A DNA stretch of 64,000 nt from Venturia oleaginea. Its lineage: Eukaryota; Ascomycota; Dothideomycetes; Venturiales; Venturiaceae. The position numbers and the translations under genes are program-made. Location: NCBI GenBank assembly GCA_013176395.1, contig JABMLP010000008.1, forward strand, positions 1,178,001 to 1,242,000, given 5' to 3'. The notes under the pieces were generated by a model. It was not told the DNA's origin and ran no database searches. It worked only from the letters and a program-made list of their open reading frames with translations. This document shows, piece by piece, positions 36,222-49,991 of this stretch; position 1 is the stretch's first letter, and each line of letters begins with the position of its first letter.

Positions 36222-38462
36222 ACAGAATAACTATCTGGGATGTCAACAATGAGTGGATTCAGATCTTTCTGGGCTCCTTGCACAAAATTAAGTCCAACCA
36301 GCGGCGCAAATGGATAGAGTGTCGGTCAGAGATGTTGTGGTAGGTGAGGGAGCGGACAACGGCAGATAGCCGTCAGAGATCTGGTAATGTACCTGACAAC
36401 AAACGATGGATCCAGCGTTGGAGAAAAGGAGCGTGGTAGTCCGGCCTGAGTATTAATCAATATCAAGGTATCCCATCAGCGAATGCCTTGAGCTCGGGTC
36501 AAATGGGCGGCGGAATGTATGATACAGCTTCGCCTGAGTCGCCACGTCTTGTAGCCAGGAATAGGCGAGTTTCAGAGGTACGAGTAGGTTGCACCCAAAG
36601 AGGAATTCCGCAGTACATTTGCAATTCCGTCAGTTGTTCGAACGGGAATGTAGGGGGCAGAGTCGAGGGCTGGCAAGGTTAAGTAAGGGAAAAGTGGCAC
36701 GACAGCGTGAACGAGGTTAGGTTACAGCGGGGGCGTTGGCATCAATTATAGAATGCTGGAAGGCATGCTGCCAAACAGAGCACAAATTACCCGGGATGGA
36801 AGAAAAGTCAGTAGTACGCGCCTTGGGGTGGCTTGCAAGACGCGTCCGAAAATTAGTCTTGGAGCCATAAGTATACAACGGAAGCCCATCCCAAATTAGT
36901 GGACTGGCATAGTGTGGATTGCTTTAAAACTTTAATTACCAGCTGTCTGCTATGTACATACTGTGGTACCTGGTGTATTAAGCGTTAATACAGCACAAGC
37001 AGCAGAATCCTTGTGATCATTATACTCAATTCTACTTCTGCAAGTATCGGTACTACACCTGTGGAGTTCGTAGGTAAATTTGGGAACGTCTACCAGAAGT
37101 TTCGACGCAAGAGCCACAACAAGGATGCCGATTAACGTTTAATAACCCAGGTACCACAGTAGTAGATCTCGGGCTCTTCCGCTGAGCGTCGCTGAGCGTC
37201 GCATGGCGTGGAAGACTATTCCAATTTCTAGTCCCATTGGGACAGCTTCATACGACAGTGCAGGCACTGCGGGGAAATGAGACCATCGAGACCTTGCTCG
37301 CAGCTCGCAAATGCAGCCTGCCATGAGTAGCATACAGAAGTTGATGTCTTGAGAACGCAAACTTCAAAGAGCAGCAGCCCTCCGACTGCGTATGAAGCTT
37401 GGGCACGGTTCTTTGGTGCAGGCGTGCAGGCACTGCAGGGAAATGAGACCATTGTCCTCGGCCACCGGCCAACCGTTCCAGGGCGGCATGGAACGAAACA
37501 TCGTGCATGCATTCGCGCTCTGCACGTTTGTTTGCATCAGCATCAGCCTTTTGTTTGAAGCTGTTTATGCGTCTATTTGTTTTCAGGCCAAAGTCTACCA
37601 GAGTCTAAGAACGACCGAGATGAGCCATCACTCTTTGAACCAGACATGCAGGGCGTGTTTCCTAATTCTGATGCTTCGCCATGTCGTGTCTTTGAGTAAC
37701 GCTACAGCACAGTAGGAACGAGTAACGACTAACGAATCCTAATGCTGCATCGCAGACCTCGCCAATTCCTCTCTTCTCCGCCCACCTGTCGGCCAACTTG
37801 CCAGGCAAGATCGAGTCTTGGAAAGTGTTCGCTTTTGAAAGACCCTTCCATCACAGCGCTGTGATTGGTTGTCCGCATCATGGTAATATCGGGCCTCGTA
37901 GAGATGGATCCTGTCAAGTACAACAAACACTAGGATGCTTTTATTGGCTCATTCCAACTTCATATTGTGGACACGCGATCATACCTGGGTGCTCCTGATA
38001 GATTAGTGACATCCCCATTTGTATCGATAACGGGAAACGGAGAGGAGAACCTGGAACGAAAACTTCTGGGATGCGTTTTTTAGCCAGGTTCGCGCATCTC
38101 TTTGTGCGACCGTGGGACTGATCTGCAGAGGAGAATTGTCAATCGCAAGGGGATGCTTTTTCTTTTGTATATTCCCAGTCGCGATGGAGGACGATGGGTA
38201 AAAGCGAGTCGAGGGAAAATGAAAAGCGAAAACAGCAATTCGATGAATCTTCGTGTTCTTACCACACGAGTGGACTTGCGTCCAACTCGAGAACACAACG
38301 CGAAGGAAACGTCAGAGATTCCGAACATGCATGTTAAGGGTAGGGACTCGGAATGTCTGCGGGCCCATGATGGCATCGTGACGGTGAGTAGAGCATTGAG
38401 CGACGTTTATAGACGTTGGTTCTGGAAGAATTATAAGATGAGACAAGAAGGGAAAAGGCATA
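36222..38462. other. 2.2-kb gene-poor region upstream of transposon copy 1
   Basis: No conserved gene is recognised. A 29-base direct repeat occurs at 37258-37286 and 37424-37452. The plus frame that runs from 38102 into the transposase is open by chance through the transposon's inverted repeat and is not a gene extension. Confidence 0.5.
37258..37452. repeat. 29-bp direct repeat pair
   Basis: The segment 37258-37286 recurs at 37424-37452 with one mismatch (core GTGCAGGCACTGC, then GGGAAATGAGACCAT). The copies are 166 bases apart. Flanking sequence is not repeated, so this is not a recent long tandem duplication. Confidence 0.85.
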
Positions 38463-40310
38463 ACGTATTCGATCACCCAACCCGTCAGATCACCCAAGCG
38501 GTCAAAATTTGCCAAAACCCCAACTACTCTTCTTATTCTACTATGTCTCAACAACGTAATGAGTTACTACTCCAACACGAAGGGAGAATTCAGCTTGCAA
38601 TCCAAGCTTTGAATACCGGCCAACTCCGAAGCCAACGGGCTGCTGCGACCGCCTTCAACGTTAAACAACAAACCCTCTCCGATCGCGTCAGAGGAGTCCC
38701 GTTTATCCTCGAAAGACCACCAAACGGTCGGAAACTTACCCTTACCGAAGAGCAAACGCTTGTCCGATATATCCTCGACCTCGATTCGCGAGGATTTGCG
38801 CCCCGGCTGTGTGAGGTGGCAGATATGGCGGATAAACTGTTGGGTATACGCGGTGGAGAGCCAGTAGGCAAAAAGTGGGCTGAGAGGTTCGTAAAGCGCT
38901 CAGATGAGCTCAAGACAGCCTTGAATCGAGCCAAGGATAGGCAGAGGATACTACAGGAAGATCCAGAGATTATTGGCACGTGGTTCAAGCTCGTTGCAGA
39001 CACCAAGGCAAAGTACGGCATCCACGACGAGGATACGCACAACTTTGACGAGACTGGCTTCCAGATGGGCGTTATTGGGTCAATGAAGCTCGTTACAGCC
39101 TCTGAGAGACGTACAAGGCCTGAACTCATTCAACCGGGCGATCGCGAATGGGTTACGGTCATTCAGAGCATTTGCGCAGCTGGGTATGCGACCCCGCCAT
39201 TTATTATCTACAAAGGACGAGTTCACATCTCTACGTGGTATGAGGAGGCAGATATACCGCGCAATTGGAAGCTTTCAGTCTCTGAGAACGGCTGGACAAA
39301 CAACGCGCTTGGTCTTGGGTGGTTGAAGCACTTTGACGCGCATACAAAGGCGCGGCAGGTGGGGGTGTGTAGGCTGCTTATTTTGGACGGCCATGAGAGC
39401 CATCTCAGCCAGGATTTCAAGGACTACTGCCTCGAAAATAAGATTATAAACCTCTGCATGCCATCGCACTCGTCGCATATACTCCAGCCCCTTGATGTGG
39501 TCTGCTTCTCGCCGTTGAAGCGCAAGTACTCCCAACGCGTCCGGGAATTGGCACGCCGACGCGTCTACCATATCAACAAGGAAGGCTTTCTCCCTGCCTT
39601 CAAAGACGCGTTTTTCGACGTATTTACAAAAGAGAACTGTCAAAAGGCCTCTGAGGCAGTAGGGCTGGTCCCTATCGACGCGCAGGTGGTGTTGGATCGC
39701 CTTGAAGTACGGCTACGTACCCCGCCAGAACCCCGTCTCCCAGAAACGCCGTGGCAGTCAAAGACTTCAAGCAATACTCATGAATCTGGATCCCAATCCA
39801 AGCTCGTAAGCGAGTCTTTTACTCGGTCACCAGTTACTGCGCAGGCAGGCTTTTCCCAGCTTGTCAAGGGCGCTGAATTGATGCTGCACCAAAACGCTCT
39901 ACTTGTTGCGCGCAATTGCGAGCTTGAAGAGCAATTGGCAGTAATGACGAAGCGAAAATCGCGCAAAAGGAAGTGGATCCAGCAAGGTGGTACTATAGAG
40001 TATGGACTGCAGCAGCGCAGGTAGCTGCAGAGGCGTCTGTAGCGCCTCAGGGATCGAAGAAGGCTCGTGGTAGTGGTGATCAAGAAACAGCCCGACCAAC
40101 TCAACGGCGCTGTGGGAACTGCGGCGCAACTGGGCATAATGCGCGAACTTGTAAAAAAGATATCGAGATATCTTCTGACTCAGATAGCAGCAAGACGGAC
40201 TTAGAATCTATTGTTGATAGCGATGAAATTGAAGAGTCGTAATATAAGATGGTCATGCCAAGAAATTTTGACCGGTTGGATGATCTGACGGGTTGGGTGA
40301 TCGAATACGT
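38463..40310 (+). mobile_element. pogo/Fot1-like DNA transposon, copy 1
   Basis: The 1848-bp element is flanked by TA on both sides (38461-38462 and 40311-40312), the target duplication of the pogo/Fot1 group of Tc1/mariner elements. Its terminal inverted repeats are 48 bases (38463-38510 and 40263-40310) with two mismatches, starting ACGTATTCGATCACCCAACC. One long transposase frame fills the element. A related copy lies at 57359-59164. Confidence 0.95.
38543..40242 (+). pseudogene. pogo/Fot1-like transposase with C-terminal zinc knuckle, frameshifted near the end
   Basis: The transposase begins at ATG 38543. Residues 10-50 form a psq-type helix-turn-helix (RIQLAIQALNTGQLRSQRAA). Next is a CENP-B-like DNA-binding region (LTLTEEQTLVRYILDLDSRG to about residue 130). 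The DDE_1 catalytic core follows with its three acidic residues visible in HNFDETGFQMG, LLILDGHESH and ILQPLDVVCFSPLK. The tail is basic (KRKSRKRK). The frame closes at 40024, but the next frame continues to 40242 with a CCHC knuckle (CGNCGATGHNARTC) and an acidic end. The second copy shows GGG where this copy has GG (about 40005), so a single-base loss has detached the knuckle. The catalytic part (about 490 residues) is intact. Confidence 0.93.
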
Positions 40311-40312
40311 TA

Positions 40313-41124
40313 ACACAGTTGTCAATGTTCGATGATTAATTAAGCTTCCATCTACATATCCATTGATTGCTGAAATTTCTGGCAAATTCAGACTGCCTTG
40401 ATACCCTGGAAATGGATATCACCATTAATGGGTTATTGACTTGCCATCGTCTATATGTGGGTTCCGGATATCCCGCTACCAGCCCTCCACATGGCAGAAT
40501 CTAGATATTCGTATGAGGCCCTTCTGGGGCAAAGGGTATGCGGGTTTCTGGCCGTTGTATGAGGTATCATCGGGTCTGGGCCAGCTGTCAGTTTTGGTGT
40601 CAATGATATCAGAGTTCTGGAAGCTGTCTTCAACATAGAAGTTTGAAGGTCAATTGTCTTGATGGCGCCGCCAAATCCTGAAGGCGCCAAGACGTACAAT
40701 CGTATTCGTGCTGTGCAAGTGGGGTTTATAGATTAGCCCGGCTCTTCCGAGTCTCCATACGTAGGGCTATTAAAATACCGAAGTTAAGCCTTGCGATCTG
40801 AGGACATTGGACTCAGGATCACAGACTCGGCCCTCTAAGAATAACCATGCCCTGCGGGAGGGACTTAGGAAGCTGAGGATCTTCGTTCCGAAGCAGAAGG
40901 TTGCCTTCTAGGTTCAGGTGCACAAGTACCAGATGTTAATGAAGCTCCGAAATTCGCCTCATGGCTTCACGGTCTTAACACAACTACTAACTCCTGCATT
41001 TGACCGACCGAGGTGAGGGACTAGACGTTCTACATCCGTAGACACTCGCGATAGGAACTCACTGCCCGTGGGCCATAGAGTCCTTGTCCTCCCCGCACAA
41101 ACTCCCCATCTTGTATGTGGCACC
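40313..41124. other. Interval between transposon copy 1 and the F-box gene
   Basis: No gene is recognised. A short 5S-like string (CGAAGTTAAGC at about 40780) lacks the rest of a 5S gene. The last part is presumed promoter of the F-box gene. Confidence 0.4.
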
Positions 41125-42816
41125 ATGTTGACAACTAAGCCAGCCCTGCTTGACTTCTGTCCCGAGATCCTGCACAACATCCTCGTACACTTAGAGCCAG
41201 TAGATGTTGGTTCAATTTCGAGGACATGTCGAGGCTTGAACAGCTACATCAACGGGAATCGACTGTTGTGGAAGGACTTGTACCTTCGGAACTTCGTAAG
41301 TTGAACCAAGATTTTAGTCGCAATCAGCCTTGCCGACGCTTATACTTGACAGGACCACCCACCTCAAAAAGAAGGACAAGAGGAACTACCTTGGGAAGCG
41401 GATCTTAAGCGATATGTGAACTTCCAAACGGTCTTGGAAACAGACAACGTCTCTGTCAAGGTTCGTACAACGACCCGTTCAATGCCATGGTACTGGTACT
41501 GACCCCGGATTTCTTCCACAGAAATCAGCCGTGGTGGAAACATGCAACACCGCAGTCTACCTCCTGCAAACTGCCTCAGCTGATAGCGAATCCTCCCTCA
41601 ATATACCCTTCCTGAATCGATTCTTCGAAGACAGACATAATGACAATGTCTTCCTCTTCAGCTCGAGTCTCTACGAACATGCTGGCGCAGAGGATCACCC
41701 GCCAGCCTCAACAGAAGAAGAACGACAAGCCACGGCAAAGCTACACAGCTACTTCGGAACCTCGAAAGAAGCCATAGGCCGCACGCGCTCTCGCGCTGCT
41801 CACCCCTATGCGCGAGCAAAGGTCTACGATCTACGAGGATATACAACTGCCAACCTCTGGGGACCCTGGATGGACGATGGTAGCTTGCGCGCTGATTGGG
41901 AAAAGGTCGAATCGCTAATGCTAGTGCTGGGATACAATTTACAAATGTTCGGCGAGCGTTGTCCGATTCCTGCGAGCAAAAATTTGATGGTCTGGCAGTC
42001 GCCCTTTGAGGGTGTTACGCCAAATAGCTATACGTCCATGCCCAGGTTCACGGACATGATGGATAAGAACTTGAAAGCGGAATTGACCTTCTTGCATGGG
42101 ACCAGCATAATTCAGGAGCCGGAGCCCCCGTTGGAAGCAATAGATCCATACGGCGTCACTGGGACTTGGAGACGCGTGAGTTCAATTGCTGGCTCCCAAT
42201 GAATCCTCTACTGACTGTCATCATGAACAGGTCGTCTGCTTCCTCGACTACAATGACCTCTACTCCTTCAACTTTGGCGGCCACGAACTCGACGACGGCA
42301 GACCTCGGCCTCCCATCACAACGCAAGAAGCAATCCGCCTAATAACAATGAAGTTGCGCGTCGAGCGGATCGAAGCTCCAGGACCGATGGACGGAAAAGC
42401 TTTACCAGTCGTACATTTCACAGGCACATCGCGATCGATGCATCAAGCTCATGATCCTAATGCCAACTCAAGATTATACGGTACGCTTCCTCCGCTCACT
42501 TGATATTCTGTCAGAGGTGGTCTTTATGCTGATTTTATGACTCGAAGGCACCGCAAGTCTCACCCCAGAAGGCGAAGTTCGATGGACGACTACCTCCCTA
42601 TTCGGCGGTGAAGAACGCTGGAAAAGCGAATCTATACAAGTAGGTGGATTGCGCTCGGCTCGCGGCACGATAGGAACATGGTTCGATAAAGATTATGATG
42701 ACAATGGACCTGTTGGCCCCACCGCATTCTGGAAGCTCAACGATCAAGTGAGTGAAGAGAAGCGGACAGGTATTGTCCTGCATGCTGGATATGACGACGA
42801 CAACGATGACAATTGA
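41125..42816 (+). CDS. F-box domain protein
   Basis: Five exons (41125-41295, 41353-41460, 41522-42175, 42231-42480, 42548-42816) give 483 residues. The F-box is at residues 8-50 (LLDFCPEILHNILVHLEPVDVGSISRTCRG, then the LLWKDLYLRNF motif typical of fungal F-boxes), predicting binding to Skp1 in an SCF ubiquitin ligase. The remaining 430 residues hold conserved-looking patches found in uncharacterised fungal F-box proteins (AKVYDLRGYTTANLWGPW, CFLDYNDLYSFNFGGHEL, VHFTGTSRS, GTIGTWFDKDYDDNGPVGPT), the last part resembling a substrate-recognition beta fold. The C-terminus is acidic (DDDNDDN). The ATG at 41125 was chosen because the F-box follows directly; the upstream open frame has only a GTG start. 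Confidence 0.85.
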
Positions 42817-44879
42817 GGTGGAACATTGGGATTAAAACTTGGGACGATCAGAGAGAGGGTAAGTCATCTGGGTTTGAGTGTTTGCAATGGCGTTCAAGCA
42901 TTTTTGCGAGGTAGGGTCTCATGGAGTTATGTCAACGGAACATGATGTATGGTTATGACTTGAAGAGGTGCAGGACGTAGTAGATTCAGGCATGCAGCAC
43001 TATAATCCACGCGAGACAGAAATAATAAGAACTGTCGAAGACGTTTGACCATACATGGAGGATAAAATATCGATGTAAGACTCTCAATCCGAAACTGTAA
43101 GCATTCTGTATTCTCCGTCTTGTTCTGTCCTTATCTTCGATTCCTTATCGTTACTACCCAGCTTCATCTCGCCTCCCGTACCCATTTTATCGTTTCAGGG
43201 CGTAGGGAGAAAGAAAAGGTCGACATTTTTCGAACAGAAGATTAGCATTCTTTATTTCGTTCATTCCATTCGCGCGGATATTTGAACATACTCAACCATT
43301 TCGGCATCAGCCACCTCCCTTTCCAGCCTGGCAAAGAACAGCCCTATCCATGTGAGTAAAAAGTGGTCGAAACTGGCGATCTTGGATACGCCCAATTTTG
43401 CAAACGGTGGAAAGATCAAAATAAGTGATCTCAGATTTCCTGAGTTCTTCAGTTGGACAATATTGGCCGGTCTTTCCCCGTGCTGAGAGAGGCGTTTGCT
43501 GGAATTCCGCACTAGATATACTGTAGTACTGAAGTGAGAGATTGTTCATGACATCCAACCATTCAGATCAAGGGCGGAATTACGAGGAAGTTTCATGTAG
43601 TCACGATCATCCTCTGATGGTATGAAAGACGGCCTCTGAAGGGAGTGGGATTAAGCCGTTCTTGAGACGGGCGTCATGGACTCTCCATGACATTCGTTGA
43701 AGGGATGGTGGTACGGCCCTTTCGATTTTCAACATCGTAAGTGATCTTCCCTGGGAGCACTGGGTATCTTCAAAATGCTGCACCAAAAGTGCTAACATCT
43801 GCGGGAGTGTAATCTCGGTGCCGGGCGCCGAAGCTGGAGTTGACAGCGAGGGAAGTATCCCTATGTCTTCATTACCAGCGAAGAAAGAGTCCTGATATAG
43901 TCCGGGAAGATGTGCTCTCATGATAATTTTTTCTTTCTTTTTTTTGACATTGGGAAATTGACTCCGGATCTCTAGGTGGTAGCTGTATCGTTCACCTATG
44001 CTCCAACCAGATTTCCGCCTCGTTGCGAATCGGAACCACTTGACGTCTTAAGCGGAGTGTACTACTGGCACTGAGCACGGCTGATAAACTGACCTGCAAC
44101 GTAGGCGCCGAGGCAAGCAAAATCCATTTCGATAGAGTGGGGCGGGATGAAGTGGGAGCTCAGAATAGGATGAAATCTATCATTAACGATGTTGTTGCGT
44201 CCACGTTCAAATTCGGCGTCCTTTTGGCATTCGACCGTGCAGGCATCAAAAAATGGTTCGAGATTCTGAACATCTCTCGCTGTAATCCTGGTGGTCTCGG
44301 CGTACTTCGATCGCTAGCATTGGGGTGGCAGAAGATAATTCTTCTCCTTTTGGGCCTGTCCTAGGAGGTAATATCCAGTCCAAAGTGGAATATATTGTCT
44401 AAATGCAGGAAACAGACGAACCTGCCACCGACACCTTTCCCTTCATTCTTTCTTTGCGAATTTTTACCTCGAACACCGGTGGTCTTGCGGATCAGTTCCT
44501 TTTCAGTCGATTCCTCCGCCACAGGGCTAGTCCACTCGACTTGCTGCGCCTGGCACCAAATCTGGCACCATGGCTATTCCAGTGATATGTCCGTCGAACG
44601 CATTTAGGCTCTACTTCCCATCACAAAAGGTGGTTATGACAGCATTAGATATAGCGCGACGCAAGAACTTGATTCTTCAGTATGCCCATTTGTGTCTAGA
44701 ATTTATACAGTTGACTGGTAAGAAAAAGAGCATTTTTCAAGGTACAACGAAATCTTAATCAAACTCAGCGCGATTTGGCCTTTGGCTCAAGCCGTAACCT
44801 TGCCATCCTGAACCTCTTCATTCCTAGATGCTTGATTTGACAAAAGAGAAGGTTTCCATTATAGCGGCCGTGATGGTAT
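42817..44879. other. 2-kb region of uncertain coding content
   Basis: Contains the weak minus-strand frames at 43261-43921 listed separately and several short plus frames between 44137 and 44758 that are not recognised. No repeat or RNA gene is seen. Confidence 0.4.
43261..43921 (-). pseudogene. Possible hypothetical gene or remnant in two frames
   Basis: A 104-codon frame from ATG 43921 (IGILPSLSTPASAPGTEI, LPQMLALLVQHFEDTQ) ends at 43607. A different minus frame continues from about 43530 to a stop at 43261 with protein-like sequence (LLTWIGLFFARLEREVADAE). No good donor/acceptor pair joins them, so the gene is either broken or spurious. I do not recognise either half. Confidence 0.25.
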
Positions 44880-45690
44880 CTATTCGTCGTCGTCTTCCTC
44901 TACTGGCTCAAGAACCAGACCGGTCTTCTTGCTCTGAACCATACCTGGGCCTTTGTAGCCCTCTGAGGAGATACCGGTGATGGGTTCGATGTTTTCTTTC
45001 TTCGCGGGGCGTTAGTATCATTCTGATGTTGTAAAGGCCCCTATTCTTGCGATCACAAAAGATGGAGCTCAACCGTACCTTGAGATAGGCATTTGAAGCC
45101 TCTTGCCATTCCGCACTCATTGTCTTTGGTGGACCACGAGCGAACATGCGGGTGAAGTAGAATAGAGCGAGGGAGGCGGCAACACCGATCATAGTGTATT
45201 TGAAGATCTTCATGCCCTCACCTGGCGGAGCCTCGGCGCGTGGTCCATGGGGACCAAAAGCGATGTGGTATGCTGATGCCTATGTCAGTCGAGTCTTTGT
45301 TGTCAAACGCAAGAGTTGTTGCAGATAGCGTGCAGCTATGCCCCCCGGAAAGAGCAACATTGAGCAGATTCCTGCGGAGTCGCGACAAGGTGTATGCAGA
45401 TCACAGTTTGTATAATATTTGATCGCGGGCATACCTGCTTTCTTCTCCTGGATGGTCAATTCGGTCCATGGGGCCTTCATCCTGTCCCTCAAGTTCATCC
45501 ACAATTCAGCCTGCTCCTGAGGTGGCATCTCCTCCCATCGCTTCTCAATATTGGCCAATTCGGGGTTTGAAATTGCATGTGCGCTGCGCGATTGTTGAGA
45601 CGCCATTGGAGCTGCTGCTCGCGAGAAGACCTGTGGTCTGGCCGAAGGGACGACACCCCGAGCGGCTCTCAGCATGTTTGAGCGAAGCAT
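44880..45690 (-). CDS. cox5: Cytochrome c oxidase subunit IV family (yeast COX5)
   Basis: A nuclear-encoded subunit of respiratory complex IV, inserted in the inner mitochondrial membrane, where it supports assembly and modulates activity. Three exons (45435-45690, 45079-45272, 44880-44999) give 189 residues, close to the fungal family length. The N-terminus is a mitochondrial targeting sequence (MLRSNMLRAARGVVPSARPQ, basic with no acids). The matrix domain follows (NPELANIEKRWEEM, AELWMNLRDRMKAPWTELT), then AYHIAFGPHGPRA. There is a single transmembrane helix (YTMIGVAASLALFYFTRMFA) and a C-terminal intermembrane-space tail (ITGISSEGYKGPGMVQSK) ending in an acidic cluster. The first intron (162 nt) is long for this window. 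Confidence 0.95.
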
Positions 45691-47140
45691 GCTGGAGCTA
45701 TAGAGGAGTGGAGAGGGTTACAATATTGTAAGGGAGAGGTTCGCGGCAGTGCCTTCGGCTACGGAAGATGGTAGTGGTGCTACTGGCTGGTAGGAGTTGA
45801 ATTGAATTGAAGTCGTGGACGTGTTGAATGTGTTTGACGACAGTCGACAGAAGTGGTTCGAGAGCCAAGACTCGGAAGCAGCACAACTTTTTCCATAGGC
45901 CGATATCAACCAAAACCATTCACAGACCAACACTTTAGCTTCAACGACCTTTTCACTTCAGCTCAGAGCTCGACGTGCTTCAATTGCATATTTCAAAGGG
46001 AGTAGAGGCTTTCCAGAGCTCAGCGCACGCTATCCGAGAGCTCCTCGGTGTTGTATGCATATCTTCGAAGGAGGACGGCAAGCCAATCAGGGATAAGCAT
46101 TACATAGTCATGGTCATGCTCCTGATTACTAGGAGGGAGAAGGTCTATATACCGATCAAGAAGATTCCGGGGTGGTTCCGGGCTTGTTTTGTGCGAGTTG
46201 TGGAAGCATCTGCCCGGATATCTCCGATTGGGGAACTGGGGAACTGGAGATTGGACTACAGGAGAGACTCGGATGGATTCTTTCAGAAGTCGCGAAACCC
46301 CGATGCAAATAGTCGCCACTTGCCAAGTGCGATGTTATCAATCTGTACTGCCCTGTGGCTTGGGACAACCAGCTTGGGCTGTTCGTGGCTTCAATCTTGT
46401 ACGGAGTACTTGAACTTGACTGGGGTTATGAAATCTCTTCACGCCTTGCGATCCATCTTCGGCTTCCGTGAGTAAAGATTATCCAGCTTCGCCTTTCCAC
46501 GTGCCATGGCAGCAATGATGGCCAAGATTGATAATGATCTTAGGATGTAAGAGTCATAAAAAGGCCGTGGGGTTAGTAGCGCAGATAGGTATTTTTGGTG
46601 GGAAGGCCAGGGCGCGAATTAATGATGCAGTGTCTTGGCTGACAGCAATGCCAGAAGGAAAGCTTGGAGGTGTTGAAAGCAGATGTGGAGTAATTGCTTC
46701 GCGGTAGGCCTCGTTGCATTGATCATAGGCGATTATGCTTATCCCGATTCTGTCCGCCGCAGGCTCTGGATCGTGAGGCCGAGGTTTCGATGGAAGCTCC
46801 CTTAACCACGGCTAGTAGATATATGTTTGAGGCATAGGCATATCGAGATTCCCGAGCCGTCCAAGGGAAAATCGTATGCAGGGTGAGAACGATCCTATTG
46901 ACTTTTCATCACCTCACGAAAAATAAAAGAAGCAAAACGGGAGATCCTATCTGACCTACGTAACGCCACTCGATACATACCCAAGTATTTAACCCCACTA
47001 CGCCCAGCCATGAGCTCTTCCTCAACAACTTCTCGCCTGAACCAACTGCACTCTCAATTACAACCATATAACACAGGTACCGCAGCTGCTTCCCATTGTC
47101 TGCACACATCTAAATATCAGCGTCAGCAGAGAAAACGACC
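45691..47140. promoter_or_regulatory. Divergent promoter region between cox5 and GAPDH
   Basis: The two highly expressed metabolic genes diverge from this 1.4-kb interval. Close to GAPDH there is an AT-rich TATA-like segment (GTATTTAACC, about 46984-46993) about 150 bases before the ATG, followed by a C/T-rich stretch at about 47012-47035, the usual arrangement near transcription starts of strong fungal promoters. A 166-codon plus frame (45975-46475) lies here but is unrecognised and starts without ATG context support. Confidence 0.45.
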
Positions 47141-48591
<1,451 letters not shown>

Positions 48592-49991
48592 GTAAAAGGA
48601 GAAAGAATCTTGACTCTAGCATGCTCTCAAGCCTCGAGCTGGTGATGACTTCCGATCAACGAAAGTAATGCTTCTGATGGTATGAACGCTGGACATGAGT
48701 AAAGAAAATCGAAATGATTATCCATACGTGATGATGAAAGCTTATCTCGAAACAACCCATTATAGACTGGCCTCGCACCATGAATTGTGATCCTATCTGA
48801 TGTTAGCTCGTTCTTGACATGTTGCCTATGTGTTGCCTATGTGTTACCTATATAATTCTTGTGTTCAACTCGTCTAAATACTAGACAATACCGCAAGCGA
48901 ATCGAAGGAGGATCCTTGAACATATCCAATGGTTTCGCGAAAAGGCAAACCTGTTCAGTAAATGTCACATTCCTGGAAAGCGGGCCGCAGGCAATCCCTA
49001 GAAAATGTAGCGATTTTCGACTACGACAAATAGCGTGTCTTCATATAATTCCTAAGGCTGTAAAATGTTCTGCTCTGTTGTATCGGGTTCATGGAAGGAT
49101 GCCTGGAAACTTAGGGACAAAATTTACGAGCAGTTCGACGTATCCGACTATAGGATTGAGTCATTTTTCTTAGTGTTGAAGCTATAGAAATTCTACTTTA
49201 CATATAATTGATAGGTTCAATCGCTTGGAGTTCTAAAAGAGTACTACTATATAATATTTATTTTGGACAAAGCGAGCGTATAGAACTTTGGATACCTTAC
49301 CGAAATGAGCCCGACTAATTGTTTATCACGTGCCCTCGCCAATGGAATCTAGCCTTAGAACTAACTCATTCACCTCTTCGTATTCTCATACATTCCTCAA
49401 CTGCAAACACAAACACACACTTAACAAGAACGATCACCAGCGGGCATTGCACTCGCTCCAACTTGACACCAAAATCTTAACTTGTGCGACCTTTGCTACA
49501 AATAGTAAGTCTCTCTACTCCGCATCGCTGCATCGTGCCCGTCTCTGCGCGCGGCTGTACAAAACTCACAAAGTCCATTATCACCATCACCATTTATCGA
49601 GAATAAGACGCGCTGACAATTTCAGCGAAAACCACCTAGGCACAAGAAATCAACGTAGTCTATAGGCCTTAAAGTTTTATTCTAACGCGTGAAGCAATAT
49701 CTCCTCGCTCGCGCATCACGTACGTGATCTCAAAATCAAATCTTGAACGTCTTACACGCTGGCCTTCTCATCTTCTAATTCCCTGTAAATCTTCTTCATT
49801 TTTGATATAGTCTTCCCACCTTCAAGTGTCCCAAACACGCTCACTTACTCCTTCACTCAAGTTTCAATACAAATCTCAATTCGCTTGTAACGTTTGGCAA
49901 ACTTGGTATTTTCTACTAATATTCGACTAGCACTCTATAACACTGAATGGTCCGATAGTCTCTTTAGTTTAGATCTGGGAGGGAGTTGGTC
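48592..49991. other. Intergenic and 5' leader region before HDA1
   Basis: No secure gene. A frame at 49330-49665 is rich in Ser/His/Asn and probably lies in the HDA1 leader. The last 300 bases are C/T-rich and contain short upstream start codons. Confidence 0.4.

Noticed and set aside
38102..38542. Transposase frame open 147 codons upstream of its ATG
   Set aside because: The extension lies partly outside the transposon and includes its inverted repeat, so it is chance openness, not a fusion protein.
40780..40860. 5S-like string CGAAGTTAAGC
   Set aside because: No other 5S box or stem could be matched around it.
45975..46475. 166-codon plus-strand frame between cox5 and GAPDH
   Set aside because: No ATG-start support, no recognisable domain, and it lies in the divergent promoter.
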